From an uncultured Geobacteraceae bacterium (GTDB taxonomy: Bacteria > Desulfobacterota > Desulfuromonadia > Desulfuromonadales > Geopsychrobacteraceae): a DNA stretch of 7,938 nt. The DNA lies in the NCBI GenBank assembly GCA_937958075.1, contig CALFFB010000001.1, forward strand, positions 1 through 7,938. Reading direction: 5' to 3'. Below, in pieces: positions 1-6,177 of the stretch. Under the pieces are notes generated by a model that was given only the letters and a program-made list of their open reading frames with translations, ran no database searches and was not told the DNA's origin. The position numbers and the translations under genes are program-made. Within the stretch, counting starts at the first letter, position 1, and every line of letters begins with the position of its first letter.

Positions 1-2532
1 GGCGGGCACGGTGTCGCGGTTGCCGGAGCCAGGGACGGGGCCGCCGGTGTTGTAGGTGCGGAATCCGCCGTAGGTGCGCTGGATCTCGTTGGCTTTGTCG
101 CGGCTGATGAGGTTCATGGCGTAGCGGTTGTAGGCCGCTGCCAGGCTGCTGCGGCTGCTGGCGAAGTTTCGTGCGGCGCGGGCGGCGTAGGCAGAGGCCT
201 CGGCATAGCTGTCGATGGCGGCGACTTCGCGCTCGATATTATTGATGATGCCCTGGTGGGCGGCATGCAGCGCCTGAATTCGGGCGGCTTGCTTTTGCAG
301 CTCATTATTGAGTTGCTGTTTGAGCTTGATCAGGTTTTGCTCTGCCTGAGCCATGGCCGCCGCTGCGGCCTGATATTCGGCAGATCCGGAACCGTGCAAC
401 TGTTTGGCTCTGTCGGCCGCCATTTTTTGCTGCTCGTACAGTTTTTCCTGCTTGTTGATTTCTGATTTGAGCTGGCGCGTGCTGAGGTCTTCAGAGGATT
501 TGGCAATCTCGTTGTTTGCGGCACGCACGGCTGCGGCACGTTCTTTTTCGCCCGCGTTGAGCTTGGTGAGCGTTTCTATCTGATTTTTATTGATGATCTG
601 CTGCAGCTCGTTTTCGGCGTCGATTTTGTCCTGCACCATGCTTTTGTACTGGTCGGAGTCTTCGCCGTAGAGGCGTTTGGTCTCTTCCAGGGCGGCGGCG
701 CGCAGGCGCACGACCTCGCGCTGAAACGCTTCTTCGAGGCGCTGCTTTTCCAGGGCGGCGAGTTCTTCGGTTTTGACGCCGAGGGCGACGTGGCGTTCGA
801 GCTCGATGAGGCGGCGGTCGAGGGCGTTTTTGTGCTCTTTTTCCTCGATGGCCAGGGCAATGCGGGCGGCTTTGTAGATTTCGTCGTTGAGCTTTTTGAC
901 GGCGTCGGCGTAGGCCTTGCGCTTGGCGGCCAGGTCGTCGATGATATCGCCGCTCTGGCGTTCCTCTTCCGTCATCGCTCCTGCCGCAGCCAGGGCCGCC
1001 CGATAGGCGGTTCCGGTTTCTACAACAACAGCATTTAGCTCGTCAGTTTTGGTGATCAGGTCGGCACGCGCAGCGCCCAACTCTTTCTCAGCGGCGGTGA
1101 CCATCTTGACCACATCAGCAACAGAGGCGGCGGCAGCACCTTGTTTATTCATTGCGGTGACGGCCTCGGTCTGTTTGTTTATCGTTTCCGTCAAGGCATC
1201 AGCCTGTGCAACCACTGCCTGCTCGTTTTTCTTGATCCCTTCGGCCCCCTTGGCGGCCTCTTCGCCGGTGGCGCGGAAGCTACTCCCCAGGTTGGCGGCG
1301 GCCTGTTCCAGGCGCTCCAGGTCCTCGCGGAACTTGTCACCCGGGGTGGAGTCCTGCAAGACAGCCATGGCGCCCCTGAAGTCCCCCTCAATGGCCAGGC
1401 TGATGGCGGCAAAAGTGGCGGCGGCAACCTCGCCTAGAAGCTTGATCGGCACCAGGACTGTCTGCGCTCCGAGCCCAAGAATCTTCAACCCCTCGACAAG
1501 GCTGTTTACAAACGACCGGAACCCCTGCCCCTCGCTGCCAATGCTGTTGATGGTGTCGCCCAAAAGGCGGAAGTTGGCAATCAGTCCGGGGTCCTTGATG
1601 GCGGCGGCGATATCATTCAGGGAGCTGACAAAGGCACTGAGCAGGCCGCTGTCGGCAATGGCCAGCTTCAGATCAAGGGTGGCGTTCTGCAGCCGTGCTA
1701 TGGCGGCGGCTGCGGTCTCGATGCGGCTGTCGTCAATGTCGTAGGCCTTGCGTAGCTCTTCGGCAAACCTGGGCAACAGGTCAATGCCGACCTCGCCCCG
1801 CTGGAGCATAGCGTCAAGCTCGGCGGTGGAGACTCCGGCGGCGTTGGCAAAAGCCTGAAACGCGCCTGGCATCCGCTCCCCCAACTGCTGTCGCAGCTCT
1901 TCGGCGCTGACCTTGCCTTTGCTGATCATCTGGCCCAGGGCAATCAGGGCGCCGTCGGTGTCGGAAGCTGAAGCCCCGAGCTTTGACATGGCCCCGGCAA
2001 CGGCCTCGAACACGTCGCGGGTTGCCTGCCCTTCCAGTACGGTGCCCTTGCTGGCGGCGGCCAGCTTGGTGTAGCTGCCGGCAACTGTTTCGATCTGCAG
2101 GCCAAGCCGATCAGACACTTCGCGCAACCAGTCAAGCTCCTGGTTTGCTCGCTCCTGGGTGCCCATGACGCTGATCAGCGCTTTTTCATACCGTTCCCAA
2201 CCGATAGCGCTGTCGAGGATCTCGCGCACAGCCAAGGTTCCAGCCAGGGGGCCAAGGACGCGCATCAGCGCCATGCCGGCACGGTTGACTGCCTCAAGCC
2301 TGCCGTGAAGGCCACCCATTCCGTCCGAGAAGCTGCGGGTCGTTTTGTTGCCTGACTGCATCGCCCGCAGCAGGGAGCTGGTTCGCCCCTCTCCCGACTG
2401 CATGGCCTTGTTCAGCTTGCTCTGGTTTTTCTCGGCACCGTCAAGGCCCTTGCGAACCTTGTTCATTGTGGCTTCAATGCCTTTTTCGTAGGCGCTGATG
2501 ATCAGTTTGATTTCTTTTTCATTTGCGGCCAT
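1..2532 (-). CDS. Phage tail tape measure protein (3' end beyond window)
   Basis: This gene sets tail length by acting as the ruler for tail tube assembly, and parts of it usually reach the host envelope at DNA ejection. The frame is open from an ATG at 2532 to base 1, giving 844 residues without a stop; an AAGGA Shine-Dalgarno (2540-2544) supports this start. Residues about 95-285 match the conserved N-terminal tape measure domain (TIGR02675-type), including KLAAASKGTVLEGQ, ALIALGQMISKGKVSAEELR and QQLGERMPGAFQAFA. A hydrophobic, Ala/Leu-rich stretch lies at about 350-382. Residues about 390-815 are highly charged, Ala/Gln/Glu/Lys-rich and look like long helix or coiled coil. Residues 830-844, GGPVPGSGNRDTVPA, are the start of the GG-x-VPG-x-G-x-x-DTVPA motif, normally followed by LxPGEF near the C-terminus, so probably only a modest tail piece is missing. 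If the roughly 0.15 nm per residue rule holds, the tail is at least about 125 nm long. It starts 28 bp after the upstream gene. Confidence 0.95.
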   Translation of the reverse strand, partial: MAANEKEIKLIISAYEKGIEATMNKVRKGLDGAEKNQSKLNKAMQSGEGRTSSLLRAMQSGNKTTRSFSDGMGGLHGRLEAVNRAGMALMRVLGPLAGTLAVREILDSAIGWERYEKALISVMGTQERANQELDWLREVSDRLGLQIETVAGSYTKLAAASKGTVLEGQATRDVFEAVAGAMSKLGASASDTDGALIALGQMISKGKVSAEELRQQLGERMPGAFQAFANAAGVSTAELDAMLQRGEVGIDLLPRFAEELRKAYDIDDSRIETAAAAIARLQNATLDLKLAIADSGLLSAFVSSLNDIAAAIKDPGLIANFRLLGDTINSIGSEGQGFRSFVNSLVEGLKILGLGAQTVLVPIKLLGEVAAATFAAISLAIEGDFRGAMAVLQDSTPGDKFREDLERLEQAAANLGSSFRATGEEAAKGAEGIKKNEQAVVAQADALTETINKQTEAVTAMNKQGAAAASVADVVKMVTAAEKELGAARADLITKTDELNAVVVETGTAYRAALAAAGAMTEEERQSGDIIDDLAAKRKAYADAVKKLNDEIYKAARIALAIEEKEHKNALDRRLIELERHVALGVKTEELAALEKQRLEEAFQREVVRLRAAALEETKRLYGEDSDQYKSMVQDKIDAENELQQIINKNQIETLTKLNAGEKERAAAVRAANNEIAKSSEDLSTRQLKSEINKQEKLYEQQKMAADRAKQLHGSGSAEYQAAAAAMAQAEQNLIKLKQQLNNELQKQAARIQALHAAHQGIINNIEREVAAIDSYAEASAYAARAARNFASSRSSLAAAYNRYAMNLISRDKANEIQRTYGGFRTYNTGGPVPGSGNRDTVPA

Positions 2533-2560
2533 TTCTGGTTCCTTTCCGGGCGCTGCCCTT

Positions 2561-2944
2561 TTATGTGGTGCCTTTTGTCGCTTGTCGCTGCCCGGGCAAG
2601 ATTGCGCCGGTCGTGGTGTGGCTGATCACCTCGCAGCCGCCGAACACATTATTGACCAGGTCAATGTCCGGGATGGTTTCGGTCAGCAGCTCGGGGTTGA
2701 TTTCCTTCAGGCGGGCGACGCCTTGGTCAAAGAGAATGGCTTGCCCCTTGCCGGACATGCGCTCGCGCCAATGATCGGTCCCGCAGAAGAACATGCGTCG
2801 GTCATCAACGGTGATCTCGGCGACGATCTCACGACCGGCGGCAGCCAGAAAAAATTCCTCGATGGTCTTGCCGACAAACTCGCTGGTTTTCATGTGGACC
2901 CAGCGGCCGGAGTCCTCGCGCTGTTTGATCTCGATCTTAACCAT
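2561..2944 (-). CDS. Hypothetical phage protein, 127 aa
   Basis: I do not recognise this protein. I place the start at the ATG at 2944 (MVKIEIKQ...) because a good GAGGTG Shine-Dalgarno (2949-2954) precedes it by four bases. An alternative ATG at 2956 overlaps the helicase stop as ATGA but has no clear ribosome site; it would add four residues. The product looks soluble and mixed alpha/beta: a beta-like start, then an Ile/Val-rich stretch around residues 38-55 (AEITVDDRRMFF), no membrane segment and no signal peptide. It has only two cysteines, in MFFCGTD and FGGCEV, so a metal site is not evident. It sits between the helicase and the tape measure gene. That place is usually held by a tail assembly chaperone or tail tube gene, but it has no resemblance to those families that I can see and no frameshifted second product is apparent. 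Function unknown. Confidence 0.75.
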   Translation of the reverse strand: MVKIEIKQREDSGRWVHMKTSEFVGKTIEEFFLAAAGREIVAEITVDDRRMFFCGTDHWRERMSGKGQAILFDQGVARLKEINPELLTETIPDIDLVNNVFGGCEVISHTTTGAILPGQRQATKGTT

Positions 2945-2952
2945 GGGACACC

Positions 2953-4326
2953 TCATCGAAAGGGATCGTATTCAACCGGGGCCGGTCCTTTGGCGGTACG
3001 CAGTCGGGCCTTGCCGCGCTCGACGTTCTTGGCGGCAATGGCGTTGTGCGGCTCCAGGCTCCGGAACTTCAGATATTTGGCATCCAGGTCGGCGCGCAGC
3101 TGCAGGTTCGCCTCGCCGTTACGGTTCTTCATCACCTTGATGATGATGTCCTTGTTGTCGTCGCGCTGGATCCCGATCATGTAGTCGGCGGAGGCCTCGA
3201 CGGCCCCTGATCCCTTGGCGCTCCAGGTCTCCATCTCGCCGGTGGTGGCGCTGGAACGGTTGATCTGGGTCAGGACCACCACCGGCAGGTTCAGACGCTT
3301 GGCCATGTTTTTGGACTGCTCGGCGCAGTAGCTGATGCGCTCATACTCGCTTTTCGTATGTTCGGCGGCCATCAGCCCCAGGTAATCAATGCCGACCACG
3401 CCGATCTCGCCGAACTCGGCGCGGGCCTGGCGGGTGTAGTGCTCCACCTGCTCGATACTCAGGGCCGGTTTGGGGCTGACGATCAGATTGTCAGCACCGA
3501 TGCGCTTGAGTTCGTCCAGGGTGCGCTGGCGGTAGTTCTCAACATCCTTTTTCCCGGCATAACCGCTTTCGATGTAGTAGGTCAGCTGTTCCAGGGCAAT
3601 CTGGACGGTGCGCTGATAAACGAGGGTTGCCGGCATCTCCAGGGAGAAAAACAGGGCTTTTTTGCGGGTGTTCATGGCGCCGTTGAGCAGCAGGTTGTGA
3701 AGAAAGGCGCTCTTGAAGGTGCCGGAGTAACCGACCACCATCATCACCTCGCCGGGGGCCACCCCGCGAACGATGGCATCGAGATTCGGAAAGCCCGTCG
3801 CAAAGCGGGTTTCATCGGCGGTCTGGATGTACTGCTCATACTGCCGCGCCTGTTCTTCAAGGGACAGCCAGGTCTGCTCGCCAGCCTGACCGATTCCCTG
3901 AAGCTGGCCGAAGGCGTCGGCAATCAGCTGGTCAGGATCCGCGCCGGATCTTCCGGCATCGATGAGGATCTGGCGTGCGGCGCTCATCAGTTGGCGCTGG
4001 CGGCTCTTTGCCAGAACACCCTTGAGGTAATAGGTCACATTGCTGGCACTTGGCACAAAGTCGACCAGCTCGCCCAGGTAGTTGCTGCCGCCGATCCGCT
4101 CAAAGTCTGCGGATTGTTTCAGCTCGCCGGTCAGGGATACAAGATCAACAGGGTTGCCGGTGCTGGCCAGGGCGGTCATGGCGGCAAAGATGCGGCGGTG
4201 GGCGTCGAGGTAGAAGTCGTCAGGGCGCAGGTCAACCAGCCGATGAAAGCAGGTGTCGTCGAGCAGGACGGCGCCAAGGATTGATTTTTCACAGTCGATG
4301 CTATGCGGTTCTTCGGGTCGGCTCAT
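2953..4326 (-). CDS. DnaB-type replicative DNA helicase, 457 aa
   Basis: Predicted hexameric, ATP-driven helicase that unwinds the phage replication fork. Residues 1-110 match the DnaB N-terminal domain (EPHSIDCEKSILGAVLLDD, then AHRRIFAAM and NPVDLVSL). A linker follows, then the RecA-like C-terminal domain from about 175 (FATGFPNLDAIVRGVAPGE). Visible motifs are FFSLEM (226-231), Walker B IGVVGIDYLGLM with Asp314, the sensor-like VVLTQINR with Gln354, the GSGAVEASADYMIGIQRDD segment (Arg388) and KVMKNRNGE (397-405). Length is close to the usual 440-470 residues. Walker A is odd: GYSGTFKS at 199-206 keeps Lys205 and Ser206 but has Phe where the glycine before lysine is normal. The start is ATG at 4326 with a TGGAG ribosome site at 4335-4339. 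It overlaps the upstream initiator gene by 26 bp, which suggests translational coupling. The family call is firm; the loading mechanism is inferred from the neighbouring initiator. Confidence 0.95.
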   Translation of the reverse strand: MSRPEEPHSIDCEKSILGAVLLDDTCFHRLVDLRPDDFYLDAHRRIFAAMTALASTGNPVDLVSLTGELKQSADFERIGGSNYLGELVDFVPSASNVTYYLKGVLAKSRQRQLMSAARQILIDAGRSGADPDQLIADAFGQLQGIGQAGEQTWLSLEEQARQYEQYIQTADETRFATGFPNLDAIVRGVAPGEVMMVVGYSGTFKSAFLHNLLLNGAMNTRKKALFFSLEMPATLVYQRTVQIALEQLTYYIESGYAGKKDVENYRQRTLDELKRIGADNLIVSPKPALSIEQVEHYTRQARAEFGEIGVVGIDYLGLMAAEHTKSEYERISYCAEQSKNMAKRLNLPVVVLTQINRSSATTGEMETWSAKGSGAVEASADYMIGIQRDDNKDIIIKVMKNRNGEANLQLRADLDAKYLKFRSLEPHNAIAAKNVERGKARLRTAKGPAPVEYDPFR

Positions 4327-5167
4327 GGTCGCGGCTCCAGGGAGTGAAGTCGATCAGATCAATGTCGTCCTGTTCCAGATCCGGCAGGACCCCGGCGTTG
4401 ATGAACTGGGTCTCGGCCTCGCGGTCCAGGTCGGCAACCTGGTTGATCATCTGCTGCAGGCCGGCAAGGACCGGCGCGCCCCTGGGGAATCTCCGGCCCT
4501 CTGGCAGCATCAGATACGAACAGGCGCGGCAGACCAGATCAGTCAGGCCGAGGACCGCCAGCAGCTGTTTGATGCGTCCGGCGTCGGCCTTGGTCATGGC
4601 GTACGGCTGACCGGTGCGGACCTCGTAGGCGTAGTGCCACCATTTGACGAACCACCCGTGACGGGGGTCGGTTGTTTTTTTTGGTCGCGCAGGAGCCGCC
4701 GGTTTTTTTGGCGGCAAGGTTTTATCTCTGGTAGTCTCTGGTATAGGTCTGGTCATTTTGACCACATGCATGTGGTCATTTTGACTAGTGGGTTTTGTGA
4801 CCGACTGATCATTTTGACCAGTGGCTTTTTCGGTCGGATTGACTTCGAGTTGTTCCAGCTGCTCGTAGTCGATAGCGAACCAGGTCGTTTTGTCGTAGCG
4901 TTTTTTGTTGTATTTGGACGTGGTGACGATCAGGCGCTGTTTTTTCAAACTACTGATGACGCGCCGGATTGTCGCCTCGCTCCAGAAGGGAAACTGCCGA
5001 CGCCACTCCAGCGCCGAATTGAATACCCAGCGGCGACCGTCATGCACGCTGGTTGACGTATTGAGCCAGTAGTGCAGTTGCTGCAGGAACATGGCCTCAT
5101 TCAGGCCAATGCGGGCGGCCAGGGAGGGCAACACCTGGAGGGGGTTTTCGTTGATCAGCAGCTTCAT
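4301..5167 (-). CDS. Phage replication initiator, winged-helix (O-like), 288 aa
   Basis: Predicted origin-binding protein that starts phage replication and delivers the helicase encoded next. Residues 1-105 look like the N-terminal winged-helix domain of phage replication proteins: INENPLQVLPSLAARIGLNEA, then LQQLHYWL, the helix-turn-helix around WSEATIRRVISSLKKQRLI, and the wing ending in TTWFAIDYEQL. Residues about 106-172 form a low-complexity, Pro/Lys/Thr-rich linker. The C-terminal domain (173-288) contains WHYAYEVRTGQPYAMTKADAGRIKQLL, typical of the helicase-interaction region of such proteins, and ends in an acidic segment. The start is ATG at 5167 with GGAG at 5176-5179; it forms an ATGA overlap with the stop of the zinc-ribbon gene. 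The DNA encoding the linker carries repeated hyphenated palindromes (4750-4820), so the origin probably lies within this gene, as in lambda O. An A8 run and an A7 run (coding strand, 4675-4682 and 4703-4709) lie in the same linker. Confidence 0.85.
   Translation of the reverse strand: MKLLINENPLQVLPSLAARIGLNEAMFLQQLHYWLNTSTSVHDGRRWVFNSALEWRRQFPFWSEATIRRVISSLKKQRLIVTTSKYNKKRYDKTTWFAIDYEQLEQLEVNPTEKATGQNDQSVTKPTSQNDHMHVVKMTRPIPETTRDKTLPPKKPAAPARPKKTTDPRHGWFVKWWHYAYEVRTGQPYAMTKADAGRIKQLLAVLGLTDLVCRACSYLMLPEGRRFPRGAPVLAGLQQMINQVADLDREAETQFINAGVLPDLEQDDIDLIDFTPWSRDHEPTRRTA
4675..4743. other. A-tracts, hairpin and short direct repeat beside the iterons
   Basis: This stretch lies immediately downstream of the iterons in gene direction, where lambda has its unwinding element. 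It contains T8 at 4675-4682, a hairpin with stem GCCGCC (4695-4700) and GGCGGC (4710-4715) whose loop includes T7, and a tandem repeat of TCTCTGGTA at 4725-4733 and 4735-4743 with a 10-bp period. It is richer in A/T runs than the surrounding coding DNA but is broken by GC-rich segments. It could be the duplex-opening or bent region of the origin. Assignment rests only on position and composition. Confidence 0.4.
4750..4820. repeat. Iteron-like array, candidate replication origin inside initiator gene
   Basis: Three copies of a 15-bp hyphenated palindrome, consensus TGGTCATTTTGACCA (TGGTCA-TTT-TGACCA), occur at 4750-4764 (perfect), 4773-4787 (one mismatch) and 4806-4820 (one mismatch). Centres are 23 and 33 bp apart. 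A degenerate fourth copy may lie at 4789-4803. Copies 1 and 2 are joined by a perfect 20-bp palindrome (4759-4778). The same DNA word is read in different codon frames: copies 2 and 3 encode T-(S/G)-Q-N-D, while copy 1 encodes V-K-M-T. Conservation is therefore of DNA, not of protein. The position, in the linker between the DNA-binding and C-terminal domains of the initiator, parallels the lambda iterons within gene O. The origin role is inferred. Confidence 0.7.
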
Positions 5168-5574
5168 GGCGCGGTCTCCGGATTAAGTTTTTTCTGCCAC
5201 ATTCGGACCGTTGACAGGGGAAGATTCGTGCCGTTGGCAATGTCCCTTGACGACACCCCGACGGACAGCAGCGCAGCAACGAGCAGAAAACTTGTGGCGT
5301 TCGTCTTTATGCCCGCCAGAATGGTGCCGCCGAAAAACCGATTTTGCTTTCCACAGGCACGACATGACCCCACGCGGCCATCAAGGAAGGAGCGCCGGGA
5401 ACGTTCGCTCAGCTCAGCGCCACAGCGAAAACAGCACGCCTGGCCATCATAGAAAAACTGGAAAAACCACTCGGTCAGCTTGCTGTCATCGATCAGGTCG
5501 GGCAGATCCCGAAGGGCCTGTGCGCCTATTTTTCTGCATTGCTCAATTTCGATGCTTTGCGATGTCTCGGTCAT
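5164..5574 (-). CDS. Small zinc-ribbon plus helix-turn-helix DNA-binding protein, 136 aa
   Basis: Predicted small DNA-binding protein. In the numbering from ATG 5574, a zinc ribbon is formed by CFRC (Cys48 and Cys51) and CRAC (Cys71 and Cys74), followed by KQNRFFGGTILAGIKTNA. A hydrophobic helix and HTH follow at about 99-130 (LLVAALLSVGVSSRDIANGT, then LPLSTVRMWQKKL). This layout resembles the N-terminal zinc-ribbon/HTH portion of IS1595-type transposases, but there is no catalytic domain and no sign of one downstream, so it is not an active transposase. ATG 5574 is preferred because AAGAGG (5583-5588) is eight bases upstream; a TTG at 5580 is too close to that site. Its stop overlaps the initiator start (ATGA), so the two are coupled. 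It is the first gene after the cos-like repeats, where lambdoid phages have the terminase small subunit. It may be a transcription regulator, a replication accessory protein or a site-recognition protein; the sequence does not decide. Confidence 0.75.
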   Translation of the reverse strand: MTETSQSIEIEQCRKIGAQALRDLPDLIDDSKLTEWFFQFFYDGQACCFRCGAELSERSRRSFLDGRVGSCRACGKQNRFFGGTILAGIKTNATSFLLVAALLSVGVSSRDIANGTNLPLSTVRMWQKKLNPETAP

Positions 5575-5844
5575 AGGCAAAACCTCTTTTCCTTTTTATG
5601 CGGTGGTGCTAAACACCTAAAAACAGGTCATGATCTGCATTGCTGCAGGGCATTCTCTAAACCTGAATGGACTCACAAATCGGGGCTTAGCCGCCCGCTG
5701 GGAGAAACGGCGCCCAAAGGACCCGTAGCCATATTTCGATCAACCACAACACCGACGGAATGTTGCCCATTCTGAAAAAGCGAAAACCAAAACAAGCTGA
5801 GTCGTAGCGAGTTATCGGGGCTTGCCCGCCCGCACAGCGGCCGG
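5575..5844. other. 270-bp non-coding region between small genes and replication module
   Basis: No convincing gene is present on either strand. The region holds both cos-like repeats (copy B reaches into the end of the upstream gene) and a 5-bp stem, CAACA/TGTTG, between the copies. Between the lower copy and the ATG at 5574 (minus strand) lie about 100 bp that would correspond to cosB if the cos reading is right; they contain AGGTTTAG and AGGTGTTTAG, which are similar to each other. The ribosome site AAGAGG of the zinc-ribbon gene is at 5583-5588. I could not find a convincing sigma-70 promoter by eye, although one for the replication genes may be expected here. Confidence 0.5.
5679..5730 (-). 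other. cos-like element, copy A (cosQ-like and cosN-like blocks)
   Basis: On the minus strand this 52-bp unit begins with a block containing GGGTCCTT (5717-5724), the conserved core of lambda cosQ. Twenty-eight bases after the first G of that block comes GGGCGGCTAAGCCCC (5682-5696). This shares GGGCGGC with the lambda left end and has partial twofold symmetry, as cosN does. In lambda the corresponding spacing is 30. The spacer differs completely from copy B while the two blocks are conserved, as expected for separately recognised sites. The match to lambda is from memory, not from a search. An alternative is a stem-loop RNA, because CGGGGCTT and AAGGACCCG can pair. Confidence 0.5.
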
Positions 5845-5865
5845 TCATCGGAAGGACCCGCAGCC
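5814..5865 (-). other. cos-like element, copy B, tandem with copy A
   Basis: A second 52-bp unit lies exactly 135 bp from copy A in the same orientation, with 36 of 52 positions identical by my alignment. Identity is concentrated in the cosQ-like block (GGGTCCTT at 5852-5859, 13 of 14 matches including flanks) and the cosN-like block (5817-5831, GGGCGGGCAAGCCCC with the following GAT). The 18-bp centre matches at only 5 positions. The spacing between blocks is 28, as in copy A. After GGGTCCTT the sequence continues CCGATGACCGG, close to lambda's TCCGGTGATCCG. The last codons and the TGA stop of the 77-aa upstream gene lie inside the cosQ-like block. Confidence 0.5.
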
Positions 5866-6078
5866 GTCGGCATCGCCATCGAGCACGACCATCCATTCGG
5901 CCAGCCGCCGGCGAACTATCTGCCGAAACTCTCGCACCTGATCCCTGGTCAGCTCGGCCAGCATCTCGCCACCAGGAGCCAGCTCAACGGTCACGTAGTT
6001 GATGATGGCCACAACATTGGCGTCAGGCATCTCAGCGACGCGGGAGAATTCCTGGCAGATAATTTCTTTTGGTGTCAT
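5845..6078 (-). CDS. Hypothetical small protein, 77 aa
   Basis: Unrecognised. From ATG 6078 the product starts MTPKEIICQEFSRVAEMP, then has an Ile/Val-rich stretch (NVVAIINYVTVEL), a helix LTRDQVREFRQIVRRRLAEW and an acidic, Gly-rich end (DGDADGCGSFR). There is no signal peptide or membrane segment. An alternative TTG start at 6108 would add ten residues (MNLSERQAEE). It has a G-rich possible ribosome site because a run of nine G on the coding strand (6113-6121) lies just upstream, whereas the ATG has only a weak CAGG. The frame is the same as that of the preceding gene (6399-6178) and is separated from it by a single TGA at 6178-6180, with no other stop between. The 3' end lies inside cos-like copy B. 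It is the last gene before the non-coding cos-like region. Confidence 0.55.
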   Translation of the reverse strand: MTPKEIICQEFSRVAEMPDANVVAIINYVTVELAPGGEMLAELTRDQVREFRQIVRRRLAEWMVVLDGDADGCGSFR

Positions 6079-6112
6079 TTCTTCAGCCTGTCTTTCTGAC
6101 AGATTCAAACTA

Positions 6113-6121
6113 CCCCCCCCC
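6113..6121. repeat. Homopolymer of nine C (G9 on coding strand)
   Basis: Nine consecutive C on the plus strand lie 5 bp upstream of the possible TTG start at 6108; a second run of seven C is at 6144-6150. On the coding strand the run reads GAGGGGGGGGG, which could act as a ribosome-binding sequence. A tract of this length is a possible slippage site and also a common place for sequencing error. It lies outside the favoured coding sequence that starts at ATG 6078. Confidence 0.6.
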
Positions 6122-6177
6122 TCAAAAACGTGGCGTAATCCTGCCCCCCCTGCTCGCGTAATCCCGGCGCGGCTCTC

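Noticed and set aside
1049..1744. 231-aa plus-strand frame
   Set aside because: It is the antisense of the conserved region of the tape measure gene, and its Ala/Ser-rich low-complexity product is typical of a shadow frame.
2498..5056. Long plus-strand open frames (2498-3184, 3358-4284, 4050-4610, 4253-5056)
   Set aside because: They lie opposite the helicase, initiator and 127-aa gene, whose proteins show clear family motifs or ribosome sites. Their translations show no recognisable domains and fit antisense frames of GC-rich genes.
5164..5574. Insertion sequence (IS1595-like)
   Set aside because: Only a zinc-ribbon/HTH domain is present. There is no catalytic domain, and I saw no terminal inverted repeats or target duplication around it; the gene is tightly coupled to the initiator.
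5679..5865. CRISPR array or attachment-site pair
   Set aside because: There are only two units with a diverged centre and 83 bp between them, and no integrase or tRNA nearby. The conserved blocks fit cos better than an att core.
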